Below are positions 25,944-35,559 of a stretch of DNA of 64,000 bases, in pieces (positions within the stretch are counted from its first letter, which is position 1; each line of letters opens with the position of its first letter). The notes beneath the pieces are model-generated. The model had not been told where the DNA came from. It saw only the letters and a list, made by a program, of their open reading frames with translations, and did not search any database. Source of the DNA: Shewanella donghaensis (GTDB taxonomy: Bacteria; Pseudomonadota; Gammaproteobacteria; Enterobacterales; Shewanellaceae); contig NZ_CP041783.1 of NCBI RefSeq assembly GCF_007567505.1, positions 682,001 to 746,000 on the forward strand. Reading direction: 5' to 3'. Position numbers and translations under genes: made by a program.

Positions 25944-26606
25944 ATGGATATTGAATCGATATTACAACAGCGTTTTTCAGTGCGAGCCTTCCTAGATAAG
26001 CCAGTACCCCAGCAAACATTAACCGAAATTTTTACCCATGCTCAGCAATCGCCCTCTAATTGTAATGTCCAACCTTGGCAAACCTGTGTGGTATCAGGCC
26101 AAACCAAAGATGAGCTTAAACAAAAGTTTATGGATTTATTGTTATCCGGAGCTGCACCTAATCCTGATTTTAATTGGTTAGCTAAATACAATGGTATCCA
26201 TAGGGAGCGCCAATTCGGTTCAGCTAATGCACTATATAGCGCTATCGATGTTACTAGAGAAGATAAAAAAGCTAGGCAAATGGCAATGATCCGAAACTGG
26301 CAATTCTTCGATGCACCCCATGCCGTTTTTTTCACAATGGACAAATACCTAGACATTATGGGCGCTGTGGATTTGGGTATTTATGCCCAAACAGTATCAC
26401 TCATTATGGCAAATAATGGGATATCCAATTGTATGCAAGGTGCATTAGGTCAATTCCCTGATCCTGTAAGAGAACTTTTAAATCTACCAGAAGAGCGTGG
26501 CATCCTATTTGGTATGTCATTTGGTTATGCAGATAGTGACGCCGCTATTAATAATACGAGAACTGATCGTGAAGCAATTGATAATGCCGTTTCTTTTTTT
26601 GATTAA
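25944..26606 (+). CDS. Nitroreductase-family flavoprotein
   Basis: A 220-residue FMN enzyme of the nitroreductase superfamily. The phosphate-binding RFSVRAFLDKPV motif is at 10-21, SPSNCNVQPW at 36-45, and the family's C-terminal GMSFGYAD loop is present. Such enzymes reduce nitro groups, quinones or conjugated carbonyls with NAD(P)H. The likely role here is a reductive step in, or protection from, an electrophilic intermediate of the island's pathway. A GAGAGAG ribosome site lies eight bases before the ATG, inside the tandem repeat. Confidence 0.88.
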   Translation: MDIESILQQRFSVRAFLDKPVPQQTLTEIFTHAQQSPSNCNVQPWQTCVVSGQTKDELKQKFMDLLLSGAAPNPDFNWLAKYNGIHRERQFGSANALYSAIDVTREDKKARQMAMIRNWQFFDAPHAVFFTMDKYLDIMGAVDLGIYAQTVSLIMANNGISNCMQGALGQFPDPVRELLNLPEERGILFGMSFGYADSDAAINNTRTDREAIDNAVSFFD

Positions 26607-26680
26607 GCCGTTATTAATTCAAAAGCGGCTAATAAAGAGCCATGTAAAGTGTTGTCATTATTACGCGCTAGGGTTTAAAT

Positions 26681-27628
26681 ATGTCACTTAAACATAAATA
26701 CGTAATGATAGATGATGTCAATATTCATTACGTTGAAGCATCCGCTCTACGCAATAAGATTGACGCTAAACCCTGCATGATATTTTTACATGGATTTCCT
26801 GAATATTGGGGAACTTGGCAAGCACAATTAGATTACTTTTCTACAGAATTCAGAGTAATTGCCCCTGATTTACCAGGCTATAATTTAAGTGATAAACCTA
26901 AAGCGTTAAGTTTTTACAAGTTACCTAACCTCATTGCTTTCTTGGCTAAGTTTGTTGGCATTATCAGTCCTGAACAGCCGGTAATTTTAGTTGCACACGA
27001 TTGGGGCGGAGCTATTGCATGGCCACTGGCGGCATTTCACTCTCATTTAATCAGTAAACTGATTATCCTCAATGCAGCCCACCCAAGTACGTTCACCCGA
27101 GAAATGATCAATAATTCTGAGCAGCGACAAAAAAGTAACTATATTCATCAATTAATTAGCCCATCAGCTGAGTCATTATTAACCCAAAATAACTATCATT
27201 ATCTCACTGAGATAATGATGCTTCATTCGGACCATTATCAGTTTCATGAAGAGTCAAAACAAACATATCGTAAAGTTTGGCAACAACAAGGCGCTATTAA
27301 TGGCATGTTGCAATACTATCGCGCAATGCCGCAGTTAATGCCTGAAGTAAATGATTCAGCAGACTCGATAGAGCAAAGTAATAGTTCAGTTAAATCCAGT
27401 CCCATAAAATCAACTGCTGACATCAAAATACCCAATATCCGTATAAATTTACCCACTTTGATTTTATGGGGTGAACAAGATCTGGCTTTTGTGAACGAAA
27501 ACCTCAATGGCATTGAACAATACGTACCTCATTGTTCTATTGTCCGTTTTGCTAATACGAGCCACTGGCTGCAACATGAAAGACCGGATGAAGTAAATAA
27601 AGCTATCGAAGATTTTATCAATGACTAG
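26681..27628 (+). CDS. Alpha/beta hydrolase, epoxide-hydrolase-like
   Basis: 315 residues. The oxyanion motif HGFPEYW is followed by an aspartate nucleophile in HDWGG, the combination typical of soluble epoxide hydrolases and haloalkane dehalogenases rather than esterases. An acid residue lies in LILWGEQDLAF and the catalytic histidine in TSHWLQHE. Expected chemistry is opening of an epoxide to a diol through a covalent aspartyl ester. The start is an ATG at 26681 after a weak AGGGTT ribosome site. An insertion of about 30 Ser/Asp-rich residues (near 225-255) precedes the acid loop. Confidence 0.82.
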   Translation: MSLKHKYVMIDDVNIHYVEASALRNKIDAKPCMIFLHGFPEYWGTWQAQLDYFSTEFRVIAPDLPGYNLSDKPKALSFYKLPNLIAFLAKFVGIISPEQPVILVAHDWGGAIAWPLAAFHSHLISKLIILNAAHPSTFTREMINNSEQRQKSNYIHQLISPSAESLLTQNNYHYLTEIMMLHSDHYQFHEESKQTYRKVWQQQGAINGMLQYYRAMPQLMPEVNDSADSIEQSNSSVKSSPIKSTADIKIPNIRINLPTLILWGEQDLAFVNENLNGIEQYVPHCSIVRFANTSHWLQHERPDEVNKAIEDFIND

Positions 27629-27676
27629 CTAAATGGCTCTTGCAACAGCTCAAACAAAGCCTCAGGCAACGGAACA

Positions 27677-27712
27677 TTTAATAACTGATTTAATAACTGA
27701 TTTAATGACTGG
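27677..27712 (+). repeat. Tandem repeat, 12 bp x 3
   Basis: TTTAATAACTGA occurs twice exactly and a third time as TTTAATGACTGG, in the short gap before the DUF2855 gene. Confidence 0.85.
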
Positions 27713-27735
27713 TTAAGTATCAAAAAAAGGAATTT

Positions 27736-28875
27736 ATGAAGAATTTACAAACTAACAATCATTCAGGATTCGTATTTGAAGTTGCTAAAAATCAACTACA
27801 ACAGACTCGTATCTTTGCATTGGATATTGATCAACCATTGGCAGAAAATGAAGTGCTACTGTGTGTGGATAAATTCGCACTCACCGCCAACAACATTAGT
27901 TATGGGATCACTGGGAACATGCTCGGTTATTGGCAGTTTTTCCCAACTGATAACGAGTCTGAACAGCACAAATGGGGCCGATTACCCGTTATGGGGTTTG
28001 CCGACGTTGTGGCTTCTAACTGTCCAGAGATACAGGTTGGTGAGAGAGTATGGGGGTTTATGCCAATGTCGACCCATCTAAAAATCGTAGCAGGCAATAT
28101 TTCAACAAATAGCTTTGCTGATATTAGCCCATGCCGCAAAGGGCTATCACCACTTTATTCTCAATTTAATCGCGTTAAAGGTAATCCGTTTTACCTTACT
28201 GTAAATGAAGACTATGACATTTTAGTAAGGGGTTTATTTACAACAGCATGGCTTATTGAAGATTTCATGTTTGATAATCAGTATTTTGGTGCAATGCAGT
28301 ATTTGATCACTAGCGCGTCGAGTAAAACCAGTATCGCCCTTGCCTTTGCAATTCAAACAAGAGCTGAGCGCCCTGCTATCGGCATAACCTCAAATAGCAA
28401 TAAACCGTTCGTTGAATCACTAGGTTGCTACGACCAAGTGATTAGTTATGACGACATACCACAATTAGATCCAAAACAAGCTTCTATTCTGATTGATATG
28501 GCGGGAGGTAAACAAACATTGGCTGCGATACATCAACACTTTACGGCAAAACTGCGTTACTCCTGTCGAATTGGCGCGACGCAACATACAGACATCAGTA
28601 TTGATGACAATGCCCGTGATGATGATTTGCCAGGCGTAAAACCACAATTTTTCTTTGCTCCAACACAGCTAAGCAAGCGCATTACTGACTGGGGCGGGCA
28701 TGAAACACTCAGGAAAATGAATTTATCTTTACTAGACTACATCGACTTCTGCCGTTTAAATATTAGGATTTCTCATACCATCGATGTCAATGAACTTGAA
28801 AAGGTTTACCAGCAGACTTTGGCAGGTAAAGCTGATGCTTCAATTGGGCAAATAATATCCTTAACCGCTCGATGA
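27736..28875 (+). CDS. DUF2855 family protein (quinone-oxidoreductase-like fold)
   Basis: A 379-residue protein resembling DUF2855, distant relatives of MDR/zinc-independent alcohol dehydrogenases. N-terminal GroES-like segments (NEVLLCVDKFALTANN, then GRLPVMGFADV) are followed by a Rossmann part with ITSASSKTSIALAFAI. No catalytic zinc ligands are evident. The precise reaction is unknown; NAD(P)H-dependent reduction of an enone or ketone would fit the family. An AAAGGAA ribosome site precedes the ATG. It lies in the plus arm between the hydrolase and the transporter. Confidence 0.72.
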   Translation: MKNLQTNNHSGFVFEVAKNQLQQTRIFALDIDQPLAENEVLLCVDKFALTANNISYGITGNMLGYWQFFPTDNESEQHKWGRLPVMGFADVVASNCPEIQVGERVWGFMPMSTHLKIVAGNISTNSFADISPCRKGLSPLYSQFNRVKGNPFYLTVNEDYDILVRGLFTTAWLIEDFMFDNQYFGAMQYLITSASSKTSIALAFAIQTRAERPAIGITSNSNKPFVESLGCYDQVISYDDIPQLDPKQASILIDMAGGKQTLAAIHQHFTAKLRYSCRIGATQHTDISIDDNARDDDLPGVKPQFFFAPTQLSKRITDWGGHETLRKMNLSLLDYIDFCRLNIRISHTIDVNELEKVYQQTLAGKADASIGQIISLTAR

Positions 28876-28940
28876 AATCACATGGGTAAGTATATATTTC
28901 ATTGTGTATAGCGAATTCAATCTAGCAACTCGGTTTAAAG

Positions 28941-29018
28941 TCACTTGTATATAGTCTCTTGTTTAAATTCACTTGATTATAGCCATTTGATTATAGTGAC
29001 TTGATTATAATCACTAAA
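28941..29018 (+). repeat. Degenerate tandem repeat, 14 bp x 5.5
   Basis: Units of the form TCACTTGATTATAG run from 28941 to 29018 without gaps; three central copies are close to identical. They fill the space between the DUF2855 gene and the transporter. Confidence 0.82.
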
Positions 29019-29139
29019 AATAGAGGCTCTTAGATTGGAGTCACTTGAGTTCTTACTTTTAGACTCCTTACCACTGGGTTTGAATAATTCGCTTTCTAAT
29101 AACGACAGTTTATTACATAACATCAAGGACAGAAGGTTT

Positions 29140-30054
29140 ATGGCAGATATTGAACTAGTAACTTTAGTCAACACACAAGTTATTCCAATATGTATTTTCC
29201 TCATTATGATGGGAATGGGCTTGTCCCTTGAAATAAGTGATTTTAAGCGTGTCGTTAATCATCCCAAAGCCGTTGCAATAGGGCTGACTAATCAGCTATT
29301 ACTGTTACCCATCATAGGATTTATACTCGCGAATATTATGCCATTAGAGCCTGAATATGCCGTAGGTGTTATGTTATTGGTGCTGTGCCCAGGTGGAACA
29401 ACCTCTAATATGTTTACCCACTTAGCTAAAGGTGATGTTGCCCTATCTGTGACGATGACGGCTGTCGCGAGTTTAATTACCGTATTTACCATTCCAATCG
29501 TACTGAACTTTTCATTAGTCCACTTTATGGGTGAAGGTAATCAATTTCAGCTACCTATCGTCGCGACCATGTTGAGCTTAATGAAATTAACCATAGTGCC
29601 TATCGCAATAGGTATGCTGATTCGAAAGCTTGCCCCCAGAATTGCTAAAAGTACTCAGGCGCATGTTTCACGTTTTGGGATATTATTTCTAACTTTACTG
29701 ATTATTTTTCTCACCTACATTCAGCAAGATATCGTCATACCCGCGCTTATTGCAGCAGGACCAGTCTCAATAGTGCTTAATATCTCTACCATGGCACTCG
29801 GTTACTACTCTAGTAAATGGCTCGGTTTAAATATGCCTCAACGAACCTCAATAACAATAGAAGTCGGTTTGCAAAATAGTACCTTATCGATGTTTATGTC
29901 ATTAACATTACTGTCCAATTATAAAATGTCATTTACGCCGGCTATTTATACGCTAATAATGCTGTTTACCGCTGGTGTGTTAGTGAAAATGTTAGGTTTG
30001 AAATTGAAAAATCAACATAATGATCGCAAACTTTCTGCTGCGCCAACTGAATAA
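29140..30054 (+). CDS. Bile acid:sodium symporter (BASS) family transporter
   Basis: 304 residues with about nine or ten hydrophobic helices and the BASS signature region CPGGTTSNMFTHLAKGDVALS followed by VGLQNSTLS, the crossover segment that binds sodium and substrate. The family takes up organic anions (bile acids, keto acids, other carboxylates) with sodium. The frame opens at 29035, but the ATG at 29140 has a GAAGG ribosome site and begins at the membrane domain, so it is preferred. It is a plausible inner-membrane importer for an acidic substrate of the island. Confidence 0.86.
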   Translation: MADIELVTLVNTQVIPICIFLIMMGMGLSLEISDFKRVVNHPKAVAIGLTNQLLLLPIIGFILANIMPLEPEYAVGVMLLVLCPGGTTSNMFTHLAKGDVALSVTMTAVASLITVFTIPIVLNFSLVHFMGEGNQFQLPIVATMLSLMKLTIVPIAIGMLIRKLAPRIAKSTQAHVSRFGILFLTLLIIFLTYIQQDIVIPALIAAGPVSIVLNISTMALGYYSSKWLGLNMPQRTSITIEVGLQNSTLSMFMSLTLLSNYKMSFTPAIYTLIMLFTAGVLVKMLGLKLKNQHNDRKLSAAPTE

Positions 30055-30076
30055 TTTACTTAAAAAAGGATTGTAT

Positions 30077-30685
30077 ATGCTCACCGTACATCATTTAAAA
30101 AAGTCGCGTTCAAAACGAGTCATTTGGTTATTAGAAGAACTTAACATGCCTTATTCGTTAATCAATCATGATCGCGATCCAGTGACAAACCTTGCCCCAC
30201 AAAGTATTAAACAAATTCACCCTTTAGGCAAAGCGCCTATTATTGTAGACGGTGACATTACCATTTGTGAATCCGGTGCCATTATGGAGTACATCTTAAA
30301 TCAGAACCAAAAATCACTATTACGCCCAGCCGATAATACACCTGAGTTTTATCAGTATCTTGAATGGAGTCATTTTGCAGAAGGTTCACTTGCCTTACCC
30401 GTTATCACCAGCTTATTACTGCAAATGGAACCTCGAGAGGCTAACTATCCACTAGATGGCTATATTGCAAAAGAATTAGCCGTGGATTTTGCTTATATTG
30501 ATCAATTTCTAGCGAGTCACAGTTATTTTGCAGGCAATAAATTCAGCGCAGCAGATATTATGATGACGATCATGTTAGAGATAGCGATGAATTTAAAACT
30601 AATTAATGATAAACCTCATATCATCAATTATTTAGAGATAGTTCAAAATAGACCCGCCTATCAATTAGCCGCGAAATATGGATAA
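30077..30685 (+). CDS. Glutathione S-transferase family protein
   Basis: 202 residues with the two-domain GST layout: an N-terminal thioredoxin-like half (LTVHHLKKSRSKRVIWLLEEL, cis-proline in GKAPII, ESGAIMEYIL) and an all-helical half with FSAADIMM. The beginning S-R-S-K-R pattern is like GstA/YfcG-type bacterial enzymes. The ATG at 30077 with AAAGGA upstream is chosen over an upstream in-frame ATG that overlaps the transporter. It probably conjugates glutathione to an electrophilic intermediate, consistent with the epoxide-hydrolase-like neighbour. Confidence 0.86.
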   Translation: MLTVHHLKKSRSKRVIWLLEELNMPYSLINHDRDPVTNLAPQSIKQIHPLGKAPIIVDGDITICESGAIMEYILNQNQKSLLRPADNTPEFYQYLEWSHFAEGSLALPVITSLLLQMEPREANYPLDGYIAKELAVDFAYIDQFLASHSYFAGNKFSAADIMMTIMLEIAMNLKLINDKPHIINYLEIVQNRPAYQLAAKYG

Positions 30686-30742
30686 ATCTTTTTTTTAGAG
30701 TAAATACTGTATAAAGTAACAAAGGCAGTAACAAACTGGTAA

Positions 30743-30790
30743 CTCAAGCTAAATACAACTGAAGCTAAAAGTAACTAAAGCTAACGGCAT
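30743..30790 (+). repeat. Degenerate tandem repeat, 16 bp x 3
   Basis: CTCAAGCTAAATACAA, CTGAAGCTAAAAGTAA and a shorter CTAAAGCTAAC copy follow one another in the gap before the crotonase gene. Confidence 0.65.
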
Positions 30791-30839
30791 CCCAAGCGAA
30801 CTGCTAACTAATAACAATAACAGACTCAAAAGGTAGTAA

Positions 30840-31532
30840 ATGGAACTTATCAACGTAGCTATTAAGAATAACGTACATGTTATTACGCTCAATAATGGCA
30901 AAGTAAACGCAATATCTCCGCAAATTATCACTGAAATCAATACCGCTTTAGACACTGCTGAGCAACAACAAGCCGTGGTAATTTTAACTGGTCAAGCAGG
31001 TATATTTTCCGGTGGTTTTGATCTCAAAACCATGAGATCTAGTTCAGAGGCTGCTATTTCGCTGGTTACAGCAGGTTCTAAATTAGCTCGAAGAATGCTT
31101 GCGTTTCCTACCCCTATTATTGGTGCATGTAGCGGGCATGCCATCGCCAAAGGTGCATTTTTATTACTCAGCTGTGACTACCGTATTGGTTGTGCAGGTG
31201 ATTTTAAAATTGGCCTTAATGAAGTTGCGATTGGTATGACAATGCATAATGCCGGCATTGAGCTTGCGAGAAATCGTATCCCGCGTAATTTCCTTACTCG
31301 CTCAGTTATCGTCGCTGAACTTTTTGCCCCTAAAACTGCAGTCGCAGCGGGTTTTCTCGATCAACTTGTTGAACCTGAGCACCTGATGGCTACAGCCCAT
31401 GCTGTGGCAAAACACATGCAGTCACTAGATATGAAATCACATCATGGCACTAAACTAAAAGAACGCCAATCAATCCTGACGGCTTTAGATGCAGCTATAG
31501 AAATCGATGCCCAAAGCACCTTGAATTTTTAA
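30840..31532 (+). CDS. Enoyl-CoA hydratase/isomerase (crotonase) family protein
   Basis: A 230-residue crotonase. Oxyanion-hole segments are IFSGGFDLKTM and the GHAIAKGAFLLLSCDYRIG stretch. The family binds acyl-CoA thioesters and hydrates, isomerises or cleaves them. It is short, and I do not see the usual pair of catalytic glutamates: N occupies the GLNEVAIG position with one E. An isomerase or hydrolase activity is thus as likely as hydration. It is followed after 10 bp by a second crotonase, with an AAAGGAA ribosome site between. Confidence 0.82.
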   Translation: MELINVAIKNNVHVITLNNGKVNAISPQIITEINTALDTAEQQQAVVILTGQAGIFSGGFDLKTMRSSSEAAISLVTAGSKLARRMLAFPTPIIGACSGHAIAKGAFLLLSCDYRIGCAGDFKIGLNEVAIGMTMHNAGIELARNRIPRNFLTRSVIVAELFAPKTAVAAGFLDQLVEPEHLMATAHAVAKHMQSLDMKSHHGTKLKERQSILTALDAAIEIDAQSTLNF

Positions 31533-31542
31533 AGGAATCGCT

Positions 31543-32397
31543 ATGAATAATATAGAAAAATTTAACAGCCTCACTTTAGAGATTAATAACAAAATTGCTC
31601 ATGTAAAACTTAATCGTCCTAATGAATTAAATTCAATGAATATTGATTTTTGGGATGAATTCCCAAAAATAATTCATCAAATAAATGATCAAGCCTCTGC
31701 TCGTGTCATTGTTATTTCTTCAACGGGTAAGCACTTTTGTGCAGGAATGGACTTAGCGGTATTTAATCAAAATAGCCCTGATAAAAACATTGAGTTAGGC
31801 CGCAAGCATGAGCAACTGCGCCGCCTAGTATTAAGGTTGCAAGACTGTTTTAACGTATTAGAAAGTTGCAGAATGCCAGTGTTGATGGCTGTGCAAGGTG
31901 GTTGTATTGGTGGCGCGGTTGATATGGTTAGCGCTGCTGATTGCCGTTATTGTACCAGCGATGCTTTTTTCAGTATTGAAGAAACTAAATTAGGCATGAC
32001 TGCTGACTTAGGCACATTACAACGATTACCTAAGTTAATCCCTATGGGCTTAGTTAAAGAATTAGCTTATACCGGTCGCAGAATGCCAGCCAATGAAGCC
32101 AAAGATGTAGGCTTGGTTAATCAGGTATTTGAAGATCAACAAAGTATGATAACGGCTGTGATGGCAATTGCTGCAGAAATAGCTGCTCGCTCGCCTCTAG
32201 CGGTCACAGGCTGTAAAGAGATGATTAACTATGGCCGTGACCACTCTGTAGCAGATAGCTTAAATTATATGGCTGCTTGGCAAAGTGGGATGTTCCAGCC
32301 GCAAAATGACATGATGGAAACCTTCACCGCAAAAGCACAAAAGCGTGCACCTGAATTTCAAGAGCTAACGCCAATTGATAATTCAAAAATATTCTAA
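31543..32397 (+). CDS. Crotonase, delta3,5-delta2,4-dienoyl-CoA isomerase-like
   Basis: A 284-residue crotonase close to ECH1-type dienoyl-CoA isomerases: FCAGMDLAVF, GGCIGGAVDMVSAADCRYC, IEETKLGMTADLGTLQRLPK and the ELAYTGRRM helix. The glutamate in IEETKLG and the aspartate in ADLGTLQRLP correspond to the catalytic pair used to shift conjugated double bonds in odd-position unsaturated fatty acyl-CoA. This points to an unsaturated acyl chain as the pathway substrate. It is translationally coupled to the preceding crotonase. Confidence 0.86.
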   Translation: MNNIEKFNSLTLEINNKIAHVKLNRPNELNSMNIDFWDEFPKIIHQINDQASARVIVISSTGKHFCAGMDLAVFNQNSPDKNIELGRKHEQLRRLVLRLQDCFNVLESCRMPVLMAVQGGCIGGAVDMVSAADCRYCTSDAFFSIEETKLGMTADLGTLQRLPKLIPMGLVKELAYTGRRMPANEAKDVGLVNQVFEDQQSMITAVMAIAAEIAARSPLAVTGCKEMINYGRDHSVADSLNYMAAWQSGMFQPQNDMMETFTAKAQKRAPEFQELTPIDNSKIF

Positions 32398-32463
32398 ATA
32401 GCTGTCAGGCTATTGCTCGCTTGATTTAACTTAAATCTGTTTAAGCCAGCAATAGCTATTTAT
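32395..32463 (+). terminator. Long imperfect hairpin after the crotonase pair
   Basis: AAATAGCT followed by GGCTATTGCT faces AGCAATAGCTATTT about 45 bases on. It is probably the end of the crotonase transcript; the T tract is weak. Confidence 0.5.
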
Positions 32464-32538
32464 AAAAACAGTTATAAAAAATTCTATACCAAGGTCTATT
32501 AAACTAATAGCAATCAACTAGATGGTAACGAAGTAACT

Positions 32539-33324
32539 ATGACCAAGCCACTGATTAACCTCGTTCACGCCAATGGATTTCCAGCAGGAAGCTATAAAAC
32601 ATTCCTCACCGAATTTAATGAAAATTTCAATACCATTGCCCATGATCAATATGGTCATAATCATAGATACCCCATACACAATAATTGGCAGCACTTAGTT
32701 ACAGAGTTGGTCGATTATTTAAAACAACAAGATGAAAAAGTGATATGTATTGGTCATTCATTTGGTGGCATATTGTCATTTCTTGCAGCTTGCCAACATC
32801 CTGAATTGTTTCGTGGTGTGATCATGTTAGATCCACCCGTCGTTACAGGCCCTTTCAGTCATATACTTAAAGTCGTTAAGAAGACGCGTTTTATTGATAA
32901 ATGGTCTCCTGCAGGACGGGCCCAAAACCGTCAGCGACATTGGCCGCTAAACACCAACTTAGTGAGTAACTTTGCACAAAAAAAGTTATTTAAACACTTT
33001 GATCCTAGGTGCTTAAAAGATTACGTTGACCATGGCATTACCGAGCGTAATAAACGTTTAGAATTGTGCTTTACCCCCGAAGTTGAAGCTGACATCTTTA
33101 GGCATTTACCTTGTAACCTGGTGAACTATAAAAACCAACTTAACGTTCCGGCTTCGCTCATTTATGGCGAAAAGACTGATGTATTCCCGGTTAAATATTT
33201 CACTCGTTTTGCTAATTTAAACAACATCCAAGTATCCATGATGCCTAATGGTGGCCACATGTTCCCCCTTGAGCAACCAGAAAATACCGCCAATATGATT
33301 AAAACCATAGTCAAAGATTGGTAA
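32539..33324 (+). CDS. Alpha/beta hydrolase, serine type
   Basis: 261 residues with nucleophile S in GHSFGG (about residue 75), acid D in YGEKTDVFP and histidine in GGHMFPLEQPE. The early HANGFPAGSY provides the oxyanion hole. Unlike the hydrolase at 26681 this is a classical Ser-Asp-His esterase or thioesterase type, probably for ester, lactone or thioester cleavage. It ends the plus-strand arm of the island. Confidence 0.85.
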   Translation: MTKPLINLVHANGFPAGSYKTFLTEFNENFNTIAHDQYGHNHRYPIHNNWQHLVTELVDYLKQQDEKVICIGHSFGGILSFLAACQHPELFRGVIMLDPPVVTGPFSHILKVVKKTRFIDKWSPAGRAQNRQRHWPLNTNLVSNFAQKKLFKHFDPRCLKDYVDHGITERNKRLELCFTPEVEADIFRHLPCNLVNYKNQLNVPASLIYGEKTDVFPVKYFTRFANLNNIQVSMMPNGGHMFPLEQPENTANMIKTIVKDW

Positions 33325-33528
33325 TACCAACATGGTTATTATTCTAAATGTCAGCAGATATTAATTATTAAAATTATAGAGTGATAAAAAGAGATGTTTT
33401 GTAAGAATAAAGATTTGACCTAACATCAAAAATATTGAACATGTTATGTCAAAAGTTCATTAACACTATATGGGGTGCCATTAAGGAAAAGATATCAGGC
33501 TAATATGATAACCACAGGTTAAGCTGCT

Positions 33529-33591
33529 ATTAGTTGCTTACTTGAATTAGTTGCTTATTTGAATTAGTTGCTTATTTGAATTAGTCACTTG
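33529..33591 (+). repeat. Tandem repeat, 17 bp x 3.7
   Basis: ATTAGTTGCTTAYTTGA is repeated three times almost exactly, then a partial fourth copy, between the convergent hydrolase and DUF4386 genes. Confidence 0.85.
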
Positions 33592-33654
33592 CTTAAATGG
33601 GTTGGAAAGTACAACCCCTATCTGTATTAACTTGATTGAATGCCCTATTAGCTT

Positions 33655-34299
33655 CTAGGGTTTAGAGTTTATAAGCAATGCTATACCTAGCCAAGAGAAC
33701 CACAATATTTGGCTTAAGCCGAATATTTCTGTCAGAATTTCAGCAGGATAAACAGTGAGAATACCAACAGAGCCAATAAATAGACCAAAATAGTTTAACC
33801 ATTTCGGTAATTCAGTTGCTTTTAAGCCCGCAACACTCAGTAAAAGAACCCATAAGCCTCCTACAATTTCGTTGCCTCCCCCCAAACCTTCAACGATTGT
33901 GTTAATAACCACCAAAAGAGTCATCGCTTGCTCTGGGTTTTGGGCAGACAAATCAATGACAGCAGCTAATCCTACATTTGCAATCATTCCACTTGCTATG
34001 ACAAGGCCGACCCAAATAATCCCAAATACTGAAGCCATTTGTGATAGAAAAGGTGCTTTGCTTTTCATCTGTTGGTGGGTGGCTAAAACTAAAACCGCCA
34101 AAAAAAGACCAAAGGCGACATACATAGTAAAATTAACTATTGATAGAATTGATTGATTATTAGTTAGAAAAAATAGTTTTTGAATATCATCCGCATTGAC
34201 AGGGTAATTCCAAAACGCGCCAAAGAAAATAAAAGCGAATATGTAAATAGCAGCTTCAAAAAGTGCAGCAACACCACCTAATTTTTGTAATTTATTCAC
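33655..34299 (-). CDS. DUF4386-like integral membrane protein
   Basis: A protein of about 214 residues with six hydrophobic helices and the layout of DUF4386 family proteins (function unknown to me). The reading frame reaches a TTG at 34317, but the GTG at 34299 has AAGGA seven bases upstream and is the better start. It is convergent with the hydrolase, not clearly part of either arm of the island, and may be a bystander. Confidence 0.68.
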   Translation of the reverse strand: MNKLQKLGGVAALFEAAIYIFAFIFFGAFWNYPVNADDIQKLFFLTNNQSILSIVNFTMYVAFGLFLAVLVLATHQQMKSKAPFLSQMASVFGIIWVGLVIASGMIANVGLAAVIDLSAQNPEQAMTLLVVINTIVEGLGGGNEIVGGLWVLLLSVAGLKATELPKWLNYFGLFIGSVGILTVYPAEILTEIFGLSQILWFSWLGIALLINSKP

Positions 34300-34380
34300 A
34301 ACGCTATCCTTGTTCAATAGAGTTTAAATTGACAGAGCCAAATTCTAAACACTATTTATTATGTTCGATTAATTAGTAGC

Positions 34381-35553
34381 TTAACTCAGATCTTTAATCG
34401 CCCTTCCAATACCGTCGACTGTTAATGGGTACATTTTATCACTAATTAACTGCTGAATAATTGAGATGGACTCATAATATGACCAATGTGATTCAGGTTG
34501 GGGGTTTAACCAAGCGACTTTATTAAAATGGCCTAATATTCTATTCATATAAATAACACCGGCCTGCTCATTCCAGTGCTCTACACTGCCGCCACGGGAC
34601 AGTATTTCGTAAGGCCCCATTGTTGCGTCGCCGACAAAGATAACTTTGTAATCTGCGCCGAAGGTTCTGATAACCTCCTCTAGATCGATGGTTTTATCAT
34701 AACGTCTATTATTGTCTTGCCACACTTTGTCATAAACACAGTTATGGAAATAAAAAAACTTTAAATGCTTGAATTCACTATGCGCTGCGGAAAATAGCTC
34801 TTCACAGGTGTGAATATAATCATCCATCGAACCACCGATATCAAAAAACATCAGCACTTTAACTGCATTATGGCGCTCAGGTTCCATATGAACATCAAGC
34901 AAGCCACCGTTCTTGGCTGTTGAGCTAATGGTGGTATTGATATCTAGTTTTTCACTTGCACCAGTACGGGCAAATTTTCTGAGTTTTTTTAAGGCTAACT
35001 TGATATTACGCGTGCCTAATTCTCTATCTTGATCAAAGTTCTTAAACTCCCTTTCATCCCACACTTTTACAGCGCTTTTGTTTCGATTTTTGTCCTGTCC
35101 GACTCTAATACCTTCCGGGTTATAACCAAAAGCGCCAAAGGGGGACGTTCCACCAGTTCCTATCCATTTATTGCCACCAGCATGACGTTTTTTCTGTTCA
35201 TTCAATCGTTCTTGTAGGGTTTTCATCAATTCATCTAGACCACCTAAGGCTTGGAGTTGGTCTTTTTCTTGCTGTGTCAGTTGCTTTTCAAACTCCTTTC
35301 TTAGCCAGTCTTCAGGTAAAATTTTATCGAATATATCAATACTCTCTATACCTTTAAAATACTCAGCAAAGGCGTTGTCATATTTATCATAATGAATTTC
35401 ATCTTTGACCATGACGATTTTGGCTAGCTGATAAAACTCTTCAACGTTAGCAAACACCACCCCTTTTTTTAGCGTCGCGATCAAATCTAATAGCTCACGT
35501 AAACTGCAAGGCACATTATGTTTTTTTAAGGTGAGAAAAAAATCAATAAACAC
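34381..35553 (-). CDS. CoxE-like protein with von Willebrand factor A domain
   Basis: A 390-residue protein of the CoxE/VWA type. The N-terminal half is charged and helical (linker QERLNEQKKRHAGG). The VWA domain begins near residue 230 with a MIDAS motif D-x-G-x-S (FFDIGGSMDDY). Such proteins work with MoxR ATPases to insert metals or assemble complexes. The MoxR gene lies upstream with a six-base gap, so the two form a classic MoxR-VWA chaperone pair. The client is not evident. Confidence 0.87.
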   Translation of the reverse strand: MFIDFFLTLKKHNVPCSLRELLDLIATLKKGVVFANVEEFYQLAKIVMVKDEIHYDKYDNAFAEYFKGIESIDIFDKILPEDWLRKEFEKQLTQQEKDQLQALGGLDELMKTLQERLNEQKKRHAGGNKWIGTGGTSPFGAFGYNPEGIRVGQDKNRNKSAVKVWDEREFKNFDQDRELGTRNIKLALKKLRKFARTGASEKLDINTTISSTAKNGGLLDVHMEPERHNAVKVLMFFDIGGSMDDYIHTCEELFSAAHSEFKHLKFFYFHNCVYDKVWQDNNRRYDKTIDLEEVIRTFGADYKVIFVGDATMGPYEILSRGGSVEHWNEQAGVIYMNRILGHFNKVAWLNPQPESHWSYYESISIIQQLISDKMYPLTVDGIGRAIKDLS

Positions 35554-35559
35554 TGGCTA

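Noticed and set aside
25887..29018. CRISPR arrays.
   Set aside because: The repeats are 12-17 bp, contiguous and without spacers; no cas genes are nearby.
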